Source: Sporosarcina sp. (lineage in GTDB: Bacteria; Bacillota; Bacilli; Bacillales_A; Planococcaceae). From it: a stretch of DNA of 64,000 nucleotides. The position numbers and the translations under genes are program-made. Shown piece by piece: positions 25,654-35,638 of this stretch (the first letter of the stretch is position 1; each line of letters begins with the position of its first letter). The notes under the pieces are model-generated. The model saw only the letters and a list, made by a program, of their open reading frames with translations. It did no database searches and was not told the origin of the DNA. The stretch is from assembly GCA_026169375.1 (NCBI GenBank), contig JAPFCR010000014.1, positions 62,001 through 126,000 of the forward strand, read 5' to 3'.

Positions 25654-26940
25654 ATGGAAAAAAGTTTTTCACATTCAATCGATGCTTTTGAAGAAGCAGT
25701 AGACTTGATGCCAGGCGGGGTAAATTCACCTGTACGTGCGTTTACGTCGGTAGAGATGTCACCGCTATTTATGGAAAAAGGAAAAGGATCAAAAATTACA
25801 GATATTGATGGCAATGAATACATCGACTATGTGCTGAGTTGGGGGCCGCTTATTTTAGGACATGCGGACGAGCGCGTTGTCAAAGCGTTAAAAGAAGCGA
25901 CAGAAACTGGCACAAGTTTCGGTGCACCAACTTTAATGGAAAGTAAAGTGGCTAAGCTTGTTATCGAACGCATTCCGTCTATCGAAATGATACGAATGGT
26001 TAGTTCAGGAACTGAGGCCACGATGAGTGCGTTAAGACTTGCGCGCGGTTATACAGGAAGAGATCTTATTTTAAAGTTTGAAGGGAATTACCACGGTCAC
26101 GGCGATTCGCTGTTAATTAAAGCGGGATCTGGTGTTGCGACGTTAGGCTTACCGGATAGCCCTGGAGTGCCAGAAAGCGTTGCCAAAAACACAATTACCG
26201 TTCCTTTCAATGATTTTGATAGTGTTCAAGAAGCGTTTAAGCAATACGGCGACCAAATCGCGGGTGTTATTGTAGAGCCGGTCGCTGGAAATATGGGCGT
26301 TGTGCCACCTGCTGACAACTTTTTACAAGGATTACGTGCGATTACGGAAGAATATGGTGCCTTGTTAATTTTCGATGAAGTGATGACAGGATTTAGAGTT
26401 GGTTATCATTGTGCACAAGGGTATTTCGGTGTTGAGCCAGATTTGACTTGTTTAGGAAAAGTTATTGGCGGAGGTCTTCCAGTCGGGGCATACGGCGGGA
26501 AACGTAAAATTATGGAAAATGTTGCGCCGGCAGGATCGATTTACCAAGCGGGGACATTGTCTGGGAACACCTTAGCGATGACAGCAGGATATGAAACATT
26601 AAGCGCGTTAGCACCTGAAACATATGAAGCGATGAATCAAAAAGTAGACCGCTTAGTGGAAGGTTATCAACAGGCAGCGGAAAAATATGCGATTCCACTT
26701 CAAGTAAATCGTGCTGGATCGATGGTAAGTTTTTTCTTTACGAATGAACAAGTAGTCGATTTCCCGTCCGCACAAACGTCTGATTTAACATTATTTACGA
26801 AGTACTATCAAGGAATGATTCAAGAAGGAATCTTTTTACCACCATCACAATTTGAAGGATTATTTTTATCAACTGCGCATTCTCATGAAGATATCGAACG
26901 AACGATTGAAGCCGTTCATCGTGTATTTGCGTCGTTGTAA
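25654..26940 (+). CDS. hemL: Glutamate-1-semialdehyde 2,1-aminomutase
   Basis: HemL is a PLP enzyme that converts glutamate-1-semialdehyde to 5-aminolevulinate. The PLP lysine is Lys269 in [17 protein letters not shown], and [12 protein letters not shown] holds the pyridine-binding Asp. The start is ATG 25654 behind AAGGAG. A TTG at 25582 inside hemB is unlikely. It is 428 aa and follows hemB by 37 bp in the operon. HemA and HemL are known to channel the unstable semialdehyde. Confidence 0.97.
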   Translation: MEKSFSHSIDAFEEAVDLMPGGVNSPVRAFTSVEMSPLFMEKGKGSKITDIDGNEYIDYVLSWGPLILGHADERVVKALKEATETGTSFGAPTLMESKVAKLVIERIPSIEMIRMVSSGTEATMSALRLARGYTGRDLILKFEGNYHGHGDSLLIKAGSGVATLGLPDSPGVPESVAKNTITVPFNDFDSVQEAFKQYGDQIAGVIVEPVAGNMGVVPPADNFLQGLRAITEEYGALLIFDEVMTGFRVGYHCAQGYFGVEPDLTCLGKVIGGGLPVGAYGGKRKIMENVAPAGSIYQAGTLSGNTLAMTAGYETLSALAPETYEAMNQKVDRLVEGYQQAAEKYAIPLQVNRAGSMVSFFFTNEQVVDFPSAQTSDLTLFTKYYQGMIQEGIFLPPSQFEGLFLSTAHSHEDIERTIEAVHRVFASL

Positions 26941-26987
26941 AAAATAAGTGTACATTCGCATTAAAATATTATATAAGGGTGATCTCA

Positions 26988-28022
26988 ATGACAAAGAAAT
27001 TTAATGACACAATTATTCGTGCTTATAGAGGAGAACAAACAGACTATACGCCGGCTTGGTATATGCGCCAGGCAGGACGTTCTCAAAAGGAATATTTAGA
27101 AGTTCGAAAAGATCATACGCTTTTTGAAATTACACATGACCCAGAACTTTGTGCGTATATTACAAGATTACCAGTTGAACAATACAATAATGACGCGGCG
27201 ATTTTATATAAAGATATTATGAGTCCGCTTCCGCCAATGGGTATTGACGTTGAGATTAAGTCAGGCATTGGTCCGGTAATTGACAATCCGATTAAGTCGA
27301 TAGACGATATTCAAAAACTTAAAAAATTAGATGCAGAAAAAGAAATACCTTATATTTTAGATACGATTAAATTATTGACACAAGAGCAGTTAAATGTTCC
27401 ACTCATCGGGTTTAGCGGCGCACCGTTTACGCTCGCTAGTTACATGATCGAAGGTGGACCGTCTAAAACTTATGGTGAGACGAAAGCATTTATGTACAAA
27501 AATCCAGAGGCTTGGTTTTTATTAATGGATAAGCTTGGCGATATGGTGATTGATTATACGAAAGCACAAATTAAAGCAGGTGTGCAAGCTATTCAAATTT
27601 TCGATTCTTGGGTAGGGGCGCTCAATGCAGCGGATTACCGCACGTTTGTAAAGCCAGTCATGACAAGAATTTTTACGGAGCTTCAAAAAGAGAATGTTCC
27701 ACTCATTATGTTTGGCATTCACGCCCGTCATTTATTGTTAGAGTGGAATGATTTACCAGTGGACGTTTTAGGACTAGATTGGCGTACGTCTATTAAAGAA
27801 GCGCGCGAATTAGGTGTGACGAAGGTGCTTCAAGGAAATTTAGACCCGACGATTTTACTATCCGATTGGGATACGATTGAGACGCGTGCGAAAGCAATTT
27901 TAGATGAAGGTATTGAAGATGGCAGACATGTGTTTAACTTAGGACACGGCGTGACACCGAATATTAAACCGGCAACATTAAAGAAACTTACAGAATATAT
28001 TCATTCCTATTCTAAACGATAA
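26988..28022 (+). CDS. hemE: Uroporphyrinogen decarboxylase
   Basis: HemE decarboxylates uroporphyrinogen III to coproporphyrinogen III. The N-terminal signature [15 protein letters not shown] holds the substrate-binding Arg pair, and [17 protein letters not shown] is the second signature. It has 344 aa. The start is ATG 26988 with AAGGGTGATC upstream. It lies 47 bp after hemL, so it could be read from the hemA promoter or a local one. In B. subtilis hemE starts a separate hemEHY operon. Here it directly follows hemL, and hemH is missing downstream. Confidence 0.96.
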   Translation: MTKKFNDTIIRAYRGEQTDYTPAWYMRQAGRSQKEYLEVRKDHTLFEITHDPELCAYITRLPVEQYNNDAAILYKDIMSPLPPMGIDVEIKSGIGPVIDNPIKSIDDIQKLKKLDAEKEIPYILDTIKLLTQEQLNVPLIGFSGAPFTLASYMIEGGPSKTYGETKAFMYKNPEAWFLLMDKLGDMVIDYTKAQIKAGVQAIQIFDSWVGALNAADYRTFVKPVMTRIFTELQKENVPLIMFGIHARHLLLEWNDLPVDVLGLDWRTSIKEARELGVTKVLQGNLDPTILLSDWDTIETRAKAILDEGIEDGRHVFNLGHGVTPNIKPATLKKLTEYIHSYSKR

Positions 28023-28063
28023 GTATGTGAGAAAGATTTCTATGAAAAAGTGAGTGATTAAAG

Positions 28064-29470
28064 GTGACGAGTAAAAAGACGATCGCAATCGTTGGCGGCG
28101 GAATCACGGGATTAACAGCTGCTTATTATTTACAACAAAAAGTAGCGAAAGAAAATTTACCGTATCATATTACGTTAATTGAAGCGGAAAGTCGTTTAGG
28201 AGGAAAGTTTCAAACGATTCATAGAGACGGGTTTGTGATTGAACGTGGTCCGGATTCGTTTTTAGAGCGGAAAACACCTGCTGTACGTTTAGCGAAGAAT
28301 CTTGGAATAGAAGATCAACTCGTACGAAATCGTACAGGACAAGCATATATTTTAGTCGGTGAAACATTACATAAAATGCCAAAAGGTTCTTTTATGGGTG
28401 TTCCAACAGATTTAGAAGCGTTTTTTGAAACAGATTTACTAACGGAAAAAGGGAAAGCCCGTGTGAAAGAAGAGTTAATATTGCCAAAATCGGAGGTGGA
28501 AGGAGACCAGTCACTTGGTCACTTCTTCCGCTACCGTTTTGGAGATGAATTAGTTGAGAATCTGATTGAACCACTTTTAGCTGGTGTTTATTCGAGCGAT
28601 TTGGATGAAATGAGTTTATCAGCTACTTTTCCGAATTTTTATGAATTAGAACAACAATACGGGAGTCTGATTAAAGGACTGCAGCACACGCGAGAAAGAC
28701 CGAAAGCAGATACGGGAAAAAAGCCGGGACAGTTTTTATCGTTTGAAAATGGTTTAGTGACATTAATTGACGCAATAGAAAACGGGATCAAAGATGACGT
28801 CGATATCGTTTATGACAAAGTGGTCCAAATTGAACGCGAAGAAAGTGGCTATCAGATTGAATTGCAGCAAGGAAATCGGGTTCAAGCGGATGTCGTCATC
28901 ATGACAACACCGCATCCAGTGTTGCCAAAGGTGTTTTCAGATTATGACCTTTTTGAGCCATTACTTGCTATGCCTTCCAATTCGGTCGCAAATGTTGTGC
29001 TCGCATTTGATGAATCTGATATTGATCAAACGTTAGACGGGACAGGTTTTGTCGTATCGAGAAATAGTTCCTACCGCATTACAGCCTGCACGTGGACGCA
29101 CCGGAAATGGAAAACAACAACACCTGACGGAAAAGTGTTGTTACGTGCGTACGTCGGGAAGCCGACTGACCAAGAAATTGTGCAATTAACGGATGATGAA
29201 ATTGTTGAAATCGTGTTAAAAGATTTAGCGACTGTGATGGACATTAAAGGCGATCCTGAATTTTCTATCGTGACGCGGTGGGAAAAAATGATGCCTCAAT
29301 ATACAGTCGGTCATACAGAACGCATACAAGAGGTTCGTACACAAGTTGAACAACAGTTACCTGGTGTTTTTCTAGCGGGCAGTTCCTTTGAAGGCGTAGG
29401 AATTCCCGATTGTATAGAACAAGGCGAAAAAATCGTCGAAGCTTCTTTAGCATTTTTAAAGGGAAAGTGA
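28064..29470 (+). CDS. hemY: Coproporphyrinogen III oxidase (CgoX, HemY-type)
   Basis: HemY/CgoX is an FAD enzyme that oxidises coproporphyrinogen III to coproporphyrin III in the Gram-positive coproporphyrin-dependent haem pathway. The dinucleotide fold GGGITGLTAAYYLQ at residues 10-23 and the C-terminal GVFLAGSSFEGVGIPDCIEQG are diagnostic. It has 468 aa. The start is GTG 28064 with a weak site (AAGTGAG). It lies 41 bp after hemE, leaving no room for hemH. Confidence 0.95.
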   Translation: MTSKKTIAIVGGGITGLTAAYYLQQKVAKENLPYHITLIEAESRLGGKFQTIHRDGFVIERGPDSFLERKTPAVRLAKNLGIEDQLVRNRTGQAYILVGETLHKMPKGSFMGVPTDLEAFFETDLLTEKGKARVKEELILPKSEVEGDQSLGHFFRYRFGDELVENLIEPLLAGVYSSDLDEMSLSATFPNFYELEQQYGSLIKGLQHTRERPKADTGKKPGQFLSFENGLVTLIDAIENGIKDDVDIVYDKVVQIEREESGYQIELQQGNRVQADVVIMTTPHPVLPKVFSDYDLFEPLLAMPSNSVANVVLAFDESDIDQTLDGTGFVVSRNSSYRITACTWTHRKWKTTTPDGKVLLRAYVGKPTDQEIVQLTDDEIVEIVLKDLATVMDIKGDPEFSIVTRWEKMMPQYTVGHTERIQEVRTQVEQQLPGVFLAGSSFEGVGIPDCIEQGEKIVEASLAFLKGK

Positions 29471-29575
29471 AAAAAATCAAGTCACAAAGTTGATTACGGG
29501 AAGGTGTCTGGCACGCCCTCCTGAAAATTGGTAGAATGAATAGGAAAGAAAACCGATCTCAGGAGGAGTTAGTCA

Positions 29576-29803
29576 ATGGAAGCCTATCAAATTTACGATA
29601 CGAAAAGAAAGCTCGTTGTTTTTGAAGAAGGAGAAAAAGAGTTTTGGGTGGATTCGATTACGGTGAAAAGAGAGAAAGAAGGCCAGATTACGAATGTTGT
29701 CCGTTTGAGAGCACAAAATGTTCAAACGAACGAACTCACAGAATGGCATGAGTATGTAGGTGTACTTGACCCGCTTCACCAGTTTTTAAAAACGCTTAGT
29801 TAA
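29576..29803 (+). CDS. Hypothetical small protein
   Basis: I do not recognise this 75-aa soluble protein. It is rich in charged residues and predicted mainly beta-strand (KLVVFEEGEKEFWVDSITV). It has a very strong CAGGAGGAG site and its own terminator, so it is a real gene. It follows the haem operon by about 105 bp, a stretch that includes the phrase GGTGTCTGGCACG. Confidence 0.65.
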   Translation: MEAYQIYDTKRKLVVFEEGEKEFWVDSITVKREKEGQITNVVRLRAQNVQTNELTEWHEYVGVLDPLHQFLKTLS

Positions 29804-29818
29804 TTTTATATAGAATGA

Positions 29819-29861
29819 AAGAGCTTATGCATGAATTTTTATGCATAAGCTTTTGTTTTTT
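29819..29861 (+). terminator. Intrinsic terminator
   Basis: AGCTTATGCAT and ATGCATAAGCT form a perfect 11-bp stem with an 8-nt T-rich loop, followed by TTTGTTTTTT. Confidence 0.88.
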
Positions 29862-29911
29862 AAAAGTAGATTCTAGCACGCGAGTAAGGAAAATGGGTCC
29901 CTATGTTAACG

Positions 29912-30008
29912 AAATTCACAAAAATGTCAATAAATAAAGATTTTACGGCAAGTTTTGACAGAAAATTCACATATACATCTTGCGCTTCCTTTAAGACGGT
30001 AGTATGCT
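29912..30008 (+). promoter_or_regulatory. Promoter of the DASS symporter with two upstream direct repeats
   Basis: TTGCGC (29980-29985) and TATGCT (30003-30008) are 17 bp apart and form a plausible promoter. AAATTCACA occurs at 29912-29920 and again at 29963-29971, 51 bp apart and just upstream of the -35. That is the position of activator sites, for example for a response regulator such as DctR, which controls dicarboxylate uptake in B. subtilis. The regulator identity is a guess. Confidence 0.4.
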
Positions 30009-30057
30009 TTTAACGTAGTGAAGATTATGAAAAATTAGTTAGAGGAGGCGGGAGGAC

Positions 30058-31704
30058 ATGTTTTCAAACACATGGAATCGAATGTGGGAAATGCATGATC
30101 AAGTGAAAGGAATGTTTCGCTTCTTTTTTAAGGCGGATACGACTGAAGTGACTTCGGGTGGCGGTGGAGGCCAAGATGTAGGCGTTGGAAATGAAGGCGG
30201 GGGACAAAATCCGCGAAGTTTCTCAACTGCACAGTTTATAGGATTGGTTTTAGGTCCGGCATTATTCTTTTTAACATTATTATTTTTTAAACCTGAAGGC
30301 CTTTCATCGGAAGGTGTAGCCATTTTAGCGAGTACATTGTGGATTGCGACGTGGTGGATTACAGAAGCAATTCCAATCCCAGTGACTTCGTTATTGCCAT
30401 TAGTCTTATTCCCTTTGTCGGGCGGTATGGAAGTAAAGACGACTGCCTCAGCTTACGGAGATGAAACGATTTTCCTTTTCATGGGAGGATTTATGATAGC
30501 GCTTGCAATGGAGAAATGGAATTTACACCGTCGTATTGCACTGACGATCATTTCCGCAATTGGGACGAATATGGACCGTATTGTCTTAGGTTTCATGGTT
30601 GCGACTGGATTTTTGTCGATGTGGATTTCAAATACTGCAACGGCGATGATGATGGTGCCAATTGGACTTGCCATTATTTACCAAGTGTCAGATGCGTTAA
30701 AAGACAATCCTTCAATTGATACGTCTAAAGAAAACTTTGGATTTGGTAAAGCACTTATGCTAGGGATTGCTTATTCTGCATCACTTGGAGGCGTTGCGAC
30801 GTTAATCGGAACACCGCCCAACACATTACTCGCAGGTGCGATTGATACGATGTATGGGATTGAACTTTCTTTTGCGAAGTGGATGTTATTTGGTGTCCCA
30901 CTCGCATGGAGTTTTATTTTTATCGTATGGTTTTACCTTGTCAAATTCGCGTATCCATCTAAGTTGAAAACGTTACCGGGTGGGCGTGGTGTGATTGATA
31001 GTGAGAAGAAAAAGTTAGGGAAAGCTTCAACTGAAGAAAAGATTGTCTTAACAATTTTCACTCTCGCCGCATTATCTTGGATTACGAGAACGTTTTTACT
31101 GTCTAAGTTTATTGATGGGTTAAGTGACGGCGTTATTGCGATGGTATTCGCGATTATCTTGTTCATTATTCCATCTGTGAATGTAAAAGGCGATCATTTA
31201 CTCGACTGGAATACAGCGGTGAAATTGCCGTGGGGCATTCTTTTGTTATTCGGTGGAGGTCTTGCGATTGCTGCTGGATTTGTAAGTTCTGAGTTATCTG
31301 TATGGATTGGTTCTCAACTAGCGGGACTCGGCGGTGTACATATAATTGTTGTCATTCTTATCGTTGCGACACTTGTGATATTCTTAACGGAGATTACGTC
31401 TAATACAGCAACTGCTTCAATGATGTATCCAATTATGGCATCACTTGCGGTGGCTTTAGGATTCCATCCGTATGCGCTGATGATTGCGGCGGGTGTGGCG
31501 GCGTCTTGTGCATTTATGCTCCCAGTTGCGACACCACCAAACGCGGTCGTATTCGGTTCAGGTTACTTACGGATTCCAGATATGGTGAAAGCAGGATTTG
31601 CATTGAATATTATCGGAATTATTTTAGTTACAGTAGCGATTTACTTCCTGTTGCCACTTGTATGGGGGATCGATTTAATGACAATCCCGGAAACATTTAA
31701 ATGA
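30058..31704 (+). CDS. Sodium:dicarboxylate symporter (DASS/SLC13 family, SdcS-like)
   Basis: This is a Na+-coupled importer of dicarboxylates such as succinate, malate and fumarate. The 548-aa protein has the DASS motifs SNTATAMMMVP and GTPPNTLLAG (SNT and TPPN clamp loops) and their inverted copies TSNTATASMMYP and TPPNAVVFG in the second half. An unusual N-terminal cytoplasmic extension of about 55 residues has a Gly-rich stretch (GGGGGQDVGVGNEGGG). GGGAGG precedes ATG 30058. It is monocistronic. Confidence 0.92.
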   Translation: MFSNTWNRMWEMHDQVKGMFRFFFKADTTEVTSGGGGGQDVGVGNEGGGQNPRSFSTAQFIGLVLGPALFFLTLLFFKPEGLSSEGVAILASTLWIATWWITEAIPIPVTSLLPLVLFPLSGGMEVKTTASAYGDETIFLFMGGFMIALAMEKWNLHRRIALTIISAIGTNMDRIVLGFMVATGFLSMWISNTATAMMMVPIGLAIIYQVSDALKDNPSIDTSKENFGFGKALMLGIAYSASLGGVATLIGTPPNTLLAGAIDTMYGIELSFAKWMLFGVPLAWSFIFIVWFYLVKFAYPSKLKTLPGGRGVIDSEKKKLGKASTEEKIVLTIFTLAALSWITRTFLLSKFIDGLSDGVIAMVFAIILFIIPSVNVKGDHLLDWNTAVKLPWGILLLFGGGLAIAAGFVSSELSVWIGSQLAGLGGVHIIVVILIVATLVIFLTEITSNTATASMMYPIMASLAVALGFHPYALMIAAGVAASCAFMLPVATPPNAVVFGSGYLRIPDMVKAGFALNIIGIILVTVAIYFLLPLVWGIDLMTIPETFK

Positions 31705-31728
31705 TAGATTAGCGTTAAATCTATGTAA

Positions 31729-31769
31729 AGCTTCCTTTTAAGTATAAGAAACTTGAAAGGAAGTTTTTT
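31729..31769 (+). terminator. Intrinsic terminator after the DASS gene
   Basis: AGCTTCCTTT pairs with AAAGGAAGTT, with a further AAGT/ACTT contact, followed by TTTTTT. Confidence 0.8.
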
Positions 31770-31873
31770 CATTCTTTAAAGGAGTATCATGCTATTCGAA
31801 GAGTGATAAAGTTAAGTCGTAAAAAACATAATCATTTATGGTTCGAATATATTTTATTAAAAGGAGATTAGAG

Positions 31874-32145
31874 ATGAAAACATTAATAATCATACCTTTG
31901 ATAAGTGTTCTTTTAGCGTTTGTTTTGAGTCTAGGTAAATCGAGAAAAGCGAAGTATATGATATGGGGATTAACGATTTCTATAGTTATTGCGCCTTTTT
32001 CTCCGCTTTTGTAGCGAATGTGTATGGGGTACGGGAAAGTGAGGGATTTGCTGGAGCTGCTTTAATGATGATTCTATTTCCGCTCATTTTTTTAATAGGC
32101 TTCGTGATTCTTCTAATTGGTTTTTTCAAAAAAGAAAAAGATTGA
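31874..32145 (+). pseudogene. Small membrane protein gene with a -1 frameshift
   Basis: ATG 31874 behind AAGGAG opens MKTLIIIPLISVLLAFVLSL and a second hydrophobic segment, then stops at TAG 32012. Changing frame at the T-run 31995-31999, as if one T were missing, continues with SAFVANVYGVRES and two more hydrophobic stretches to TGA 32143. The composite is about 90 aa with three TM helices and a Lys-rich end (FFKKEKD). A lost T, a sequencing error or phase variation would all explain it. The function is unknown. Confidence 0.55.
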
Positions 32146-32180
32146 AACGAGCACCCGGAATGAATTGAAGAAGGAGAAGA

Positions 32181-32762
32181 ATGATGGGGCTAATGAGAAT
32201 ATACTTGGAAAATATGTTGATATATATGATGATCGCACTTCCATTTTATGTACTGGGAAGAATGATTTTCATCAAATTAAAGAAGTGTTCAGTGAATAAA
32301 TTGCGTGAAGTGATATTGGCTGGTTTTACACTGTATATGATTGGATTGGCTTCGCAAACAATTATTCCGAGTTGGAGTGCAGGAAACTTAACAGATACGG
32401 GAGAATTTTATTTTACCTTTCATATTGAAAATGAGCTAGCGAGTGTGAATTTAATTCCTTTACGCACTTTAAATCATTATTTTATCCTCGTAAATCATTA
32501 TAAAGATGACTGGGGAAATGTGTCTTTTGTGAATTTTTGGGGCAATATTCTTTTATTTTCCCCGATTGGATTTTTCGTCCCTTATTTATGGAATAGATTT
32601 GATTCGTTTATCAAAATTCTGATGATTGGTTTAGGCGTGACGTTTTTCATCGAGACCGTACAATATTTTATTGGTAGGAGTACAGATGTTGACGATATAA
32701 TCTTAAATACATGTGGGGTACTTATTGGATACGGAGTGTTTAAATTAAGGAAAAAGAAATAG
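32181..32762 (+). CDS. VanZ-family membrane protein
   Basis: This 193-aa protein has about five TM helices and the VanZ-like core NILLFSPIGFFVPYLW followed by the membrane-embedded ETVQYFIGRSTDVDDIILNT. VanZ relatives give low-level teicoplanin resistance or have unknown cell-envelope roles, and the actual activity here is unknown. AAGGAG precedes two ATGs (32181 and 32184). The second has the better spacing. It lies downstream of the frameshifted small membrane gene. Confidence 0.88.
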   Translation: MMGLMRIYLENMLIYMMIALPFYVLGRMIFIKLKKCSVNKLREVILAGFTLYMIGLASQTIIPSWSAGNLTDTGEFYFTFHIENELASVNLIPLRTLNHYFILVNHYKDDWGNVSFVNFWGNILLFSPIGFFVPYLWNRFDSFIKILMIGLGVTFFIETVQYFIGRSTDVDDIILNTCGVLIGYGVFKLRKKK

Positions 32763-32845
32763 GCATCCGGATGATGAAAGGATGCCGTGTAGAAATTTAA
32801 AATTCGTCTATCGCTTTTGTAAAAAATTCCTTCGTATTCTTTATT

Positions 32846-33268
32846 TCATTCAAGAAAATCCGAAGACAAAGTTGGGGTATCATTAAATATAGGATGCCCT
32901 ATGGAATCATATGATGTCGCATTTTCTTCTAGAGAAGCAGGCGCGTTATAGGGCCTGATTGCATAAATATTTGGGCCAAGTCCTTTAATAACCGGGTTGA
33001 TATAATGTCTTCTTTCAATAATTTCAAGCTTCACTAGTTTTCGAACCGCACGTCGCACCGTTGCATTTGATTTGCCTGTTTCTTTTTCAAGCGTACGATG
33101 TGGCAAATGAGCGACGCAATGATCGACAGAATGTTGAAGAATAAGCTCTAAAACAATCCGATCTGTCTGGTTCATCGAACGCCAATTGGCGAGCATATGT
33201 TGTGTCGCCGCCTGAGATAATTTAGTTGTACATGTGAAATACGCGTAAGTGGATAAGTGATTTGTCAT
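32846..33268 (-). CDS. Winged helix-turn-helix protein
   Basis: This 140-aa cytoplasmic protein has a DNA-binding wHTH at about residues 55-90 (PHRTLEKETGKSNATVRRAV, then RKLVKLEIIERR), similar to domains in replication initiators and GntR/MarR-like regulators. The start is the ATG at 33266-33268 with AAAGGAGGAATT upstream. The longer reading frame extending to 33364 lacks a ribosome site. A perfect 14-bp palindrome (33286-33299) sits just upstream, suggesting autoregulation. The target is unknown. Confidence 0.65.
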   Translation of the reverse strand: MTNHLSTYAYFTCTTKLSQAATQHMLANWRSMNQTDRIVLELILQHSVDHCVAHLPHRTLEKETGKSNATVRRAVRKLVKLEIIERRHYINPVIKGLGPNIYAIRPYNAPASLEENATSYDSIGHPIFNDTPTLSSDFLE

Positions 33269-33285
33269 TATAATTCCTCCTTTAT

Positions 33286-33299
33286 CTTCTATATAGAAG
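33286..33299. promoter_or_regulatory. Perfect 14-bp palindrome before the wHTH gene
   Basis: CTTCTATATAGAAG is a perfect palindrome six bases upstream of the AGGAGG site of the minus-strand wHTH gene. It is a candidate autoregulatory operator. Confidence 0.5.
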
Positions 33300-33477
33300 G
33301 AACTATTGGAAAAGTAGACAGGGGATTTAAAAAGCGTTAGAAGATGCCAAACAAAGATAGCCAAGTTCGCGGTCCTTATCCAGTACTTTTGATGGTTATT
33401 ATAACGCTTAAACGGACAGACTCAATCTATCGGAGATTCAAATTGCTAAACATCGATTGAGAATGGGAGAGAATGAT

Positions 33478-33975
33478 ATGGTGACTGTGAGAGAAGTATT
33501 GCAGTTGGCGATTGAGACGGATATGATGCAGTTAGCGCACCGGGTTTTTTGGGCGATGGAGAATGAGAAAGTCGAAGCAACAGAAGACGCAACAAAGCTG
33601 AGTCAAATCACTTATGATGAGGAAGAGATTGCAGCAATCGTGGCTCAAAATACATTGGCGATTGGCAAAGTAAAATTGTATGTTGTTGAAACGAAAACTG
33701 CGGAAGTATTTGCTTTTTATTATGGTGAGAAAGCATTAGATGTGCATGCGCTTCATCAGAAAATGTTCAAAGAATCGCCGAAACGTTTAAGGAATGCAGA
33801 TCATTTACTGGGAGAAATCTTTCATTTTAATGACACATATACAGCAGAGTTTTTATACTTTCACCGCGCTAAAGTTGTCGCTTTTCCGTATTATATTGGA
33901 CATGCATCAGCTGGGAGTCAAGTGTTTTATGATCTGTATAGACGTCACGGGACAACCGAGCAGATTATTTTATAA
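33478..33975 (+). CDS. Hypothetical protein
   Basis: I do not recognise this soluble 165-aa protein. The first 60 residues are helical and acidic (LAIETDMMQLAHRVFWAMENE). The second half looks alpha/beta (KLYVVETKTAEVFAFYYGEK, then FHRAKVVAFPYYIGHA). The start is ATG 33478 with GGGAGAG upstream. An in-frame TTG at 33457 lacks a site. It precedes dbpA by 45 bp on the same strand and may share its transcript. Confidence 0.65.
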   Translation: MVTVREVLQLAIETDMMQLAHRVFWAMENEKVEATEDATKLSQITYDEEEIAAIVAQNTLAIGKVKLYVVETKTAEVFAFYYGEKALDVHALHQKMFKESPKRLRNADHLLGEIFHFNDTYTAEFLYFHRAKVVAFPYYIGHASAGSQVFYDLYRRHGTTEQIIL

Positions 33976-34020
33976 ATCTGATTAGGCGGCGATTTGAGAA
34001 AAAATGAGAGGTTGATTTGA

Positions 34021-35457
34021 ATGGGATTTGAAACGTATCAATTAAGTAATGAAATTAAAGAAGCTTTGGATAAACTAGGTTATACAAAACCAACTGAAGT
34101 ACAAGAGAAGGTCATTCCAAAAGCATTAGCAAAACAAGATTTAATTGTAAAATCACAAACGGGAAGCGGGAAAACTGCTGCATTTGGGATTCCAATTTGT
34201 GAAAGGGTCGAGTGGGAAGAAAATAAACCGCAAGCGCTCGTATTAACGCCAACCCGTGAACTTGCTGACCAAGTGAAAGAAGACATAACCAATATTGGGC
34301 GTTTGAAGCGCGTACGTGTTGCAGCGGTTTATGGAAAACATCCATTTCGTTTCCAACAAGAGGAGTTGCGACAGAAATGTCATGTTGTTGTAGGAACACC
34401 AGGCCGCGTGCTCGATCATATTGAGCGGGGGACGTTGAAGCTAGAAAAGATTTCATGTCTCGTACTAGATGAAGCCGATGAAATGTTAAATATGGGGTTT
34501 ATCGATCAAGTGGAAGAGATTATGAGTCATTTGTATGAACAACGAATGACGATGCTTTTTTCAGCAACGCTTCCTGAGGATATTGAAAAGCTAGGTCGTC
34601 GTTATATGCAAGCACCTAAACAAATTGAAGTTGCTTCGACCGTGACATTAACGGATCATATTGAACACGCGCTTTTTAAAGTGAAAGAACAAGAAAAATT
34701 CTCACTACTACGTGATGTCACTGTTGTAGAAAATCCGGATAGTTGTATTATCTTTTGCCGGACACAAGACCAAGTAGATGTGGTGACCAGTAAGCTGGAT
34801 GCGCTCCATTATACTTGCGATCAAATTCACGGTGGTATGACACAAGACGACCGGTTTGCTGTGATGGATGAGTTTAGGCGCGGAGAGTTTCGTTATCTCG
34901 TAGCGACAGATGTAGCGGCGAGAGGAATTGACATTGAAAAGATTACGCATGTGATGAACTACGACCTTCCGCTTGAAGTAGAAAGCTATGTGCACCGCGT
35001 AGGGCGTACAGGACGGGCAGGTAAAAAAGGGAAAGCCATTTCGTTTGTGACTCCGCGAGAAGCTCATGCTTTAAGAGACATCGAAGCGTATATTGGATTT
35101 ACGATTCCCGAAAACGAACATCCGACAAAAGAAAAAGTGACTGAATCGATGGAAGCATTTATGAAAAAACTGGAAAGTGTACCTGAACTTAAGACGGATA
35201 AAAGTGTATTGGTCAATGAAGGGATTATGAAGTTATACTTTAATGGTGGTAAAAAGAAAAAACTTCGAGCCTTCGATTTTGTTGGCACCCTCACGAGCAT
35301 TCCAGGTGTGACAGGTGAAGATATCGGTATTATTAAAATTCAAGACCGTGAAACATATATCGATATTTTAAACGGTAAAGGTGATCTAGTATTAGCGGAA
35401 ATGAAAGAGAAGACAGTAAAAGGAAAGAAATTAAAAGTACATAAAGCAAAAAGATAG
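34021..35457 (+). CDS. dbpA: DEAD-box RNA helicase DbpA/YxiN
   Basis: This ATP-dependent RNA helicase acts in 50S ribosome assembly. The 478-aa protein has a Q motif, motif I SQTGSGKT (about residues 44-51), motif Ia PTRELADQ, motif II DEAD (LVLDEADEM), motif III SAT, motif V ARGID and motif [10 protein letters not shown]. After the RecA2 domain, a C-terminal RNA-binding domain of about 75 residues starts near [18 protein letters not shown]. It matches the DbpA/YxiN RBD that binds hairpin 92 of 23S rRNA. It ends in a basic tail. Confidence 0.93.
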   Translation: MGFETYQLSNEIKEALDKLGYTKPTEVQEKVIPKALAKQDLIVKSQTGSGKTAAFGIPICERVEWEENKPQALVLTPTRELADQVKEDITNIGRLKRVRVAAVYGKHPFRFQQEELRQKCHVVVGTPGRVLDHIERGTLKLEKISCLVLDEADEMLNMGFIDQVEEIMSHLYEQRMTMLFSATLPEDIEKLGRRYMQAPKQIEVASTVTLTDHIEHALFKVKEQEKFSLLRDVTVVENPDSCIIFCRTQDQVDVVTSKLDALHYTCDQIHGGMTQDDRFAVMDEFRRGEFRYLVATDVAARGIDIEKITHVMNYDLPLEVESYVHRVGRTGRAGKKGKAISFVTPREAHALRDIEAYIGFTIPENEHPTKEKVTESMEAFMKKLESVPELKTDKSVLVNEGIMKLYFNGGKKKKLRAFDFVGTLTSIPGVTGEDIGIIKIQDRETYIDILNGKGDLVLAEMKEKTVKGKKLKVHKAKR

Positions 35458-35589
35458 GCACTTGACACGTGAAGGAATAAAGCGCGAATTAAAAACGTTT
35501 AAGACCTGATCAGAAGAAGGACTTGAAGAGTCGTGAGAATCCTCGGAATAGATGCTCTAAATAGAAGAATGGAAATTTCTGTATATTCA

Positions 35590-35617
35590 TTGTGGAAATA
35601 ATAGAGACAGGTATAAT
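35590..35617 (+). promoter_or_regulatory. Promoter of the PTS_EIIC_2 leader transcript
   Basis: TTGTGG (35590-35595) and TATAAT (35612-35617) are 16 bp apart. Transcription would start near 35624, giving a leader of about 175 nt. Confidence 0.65.
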
Positions 35618-35638
35618 ACAGTCATTAAAGTTGATAAA

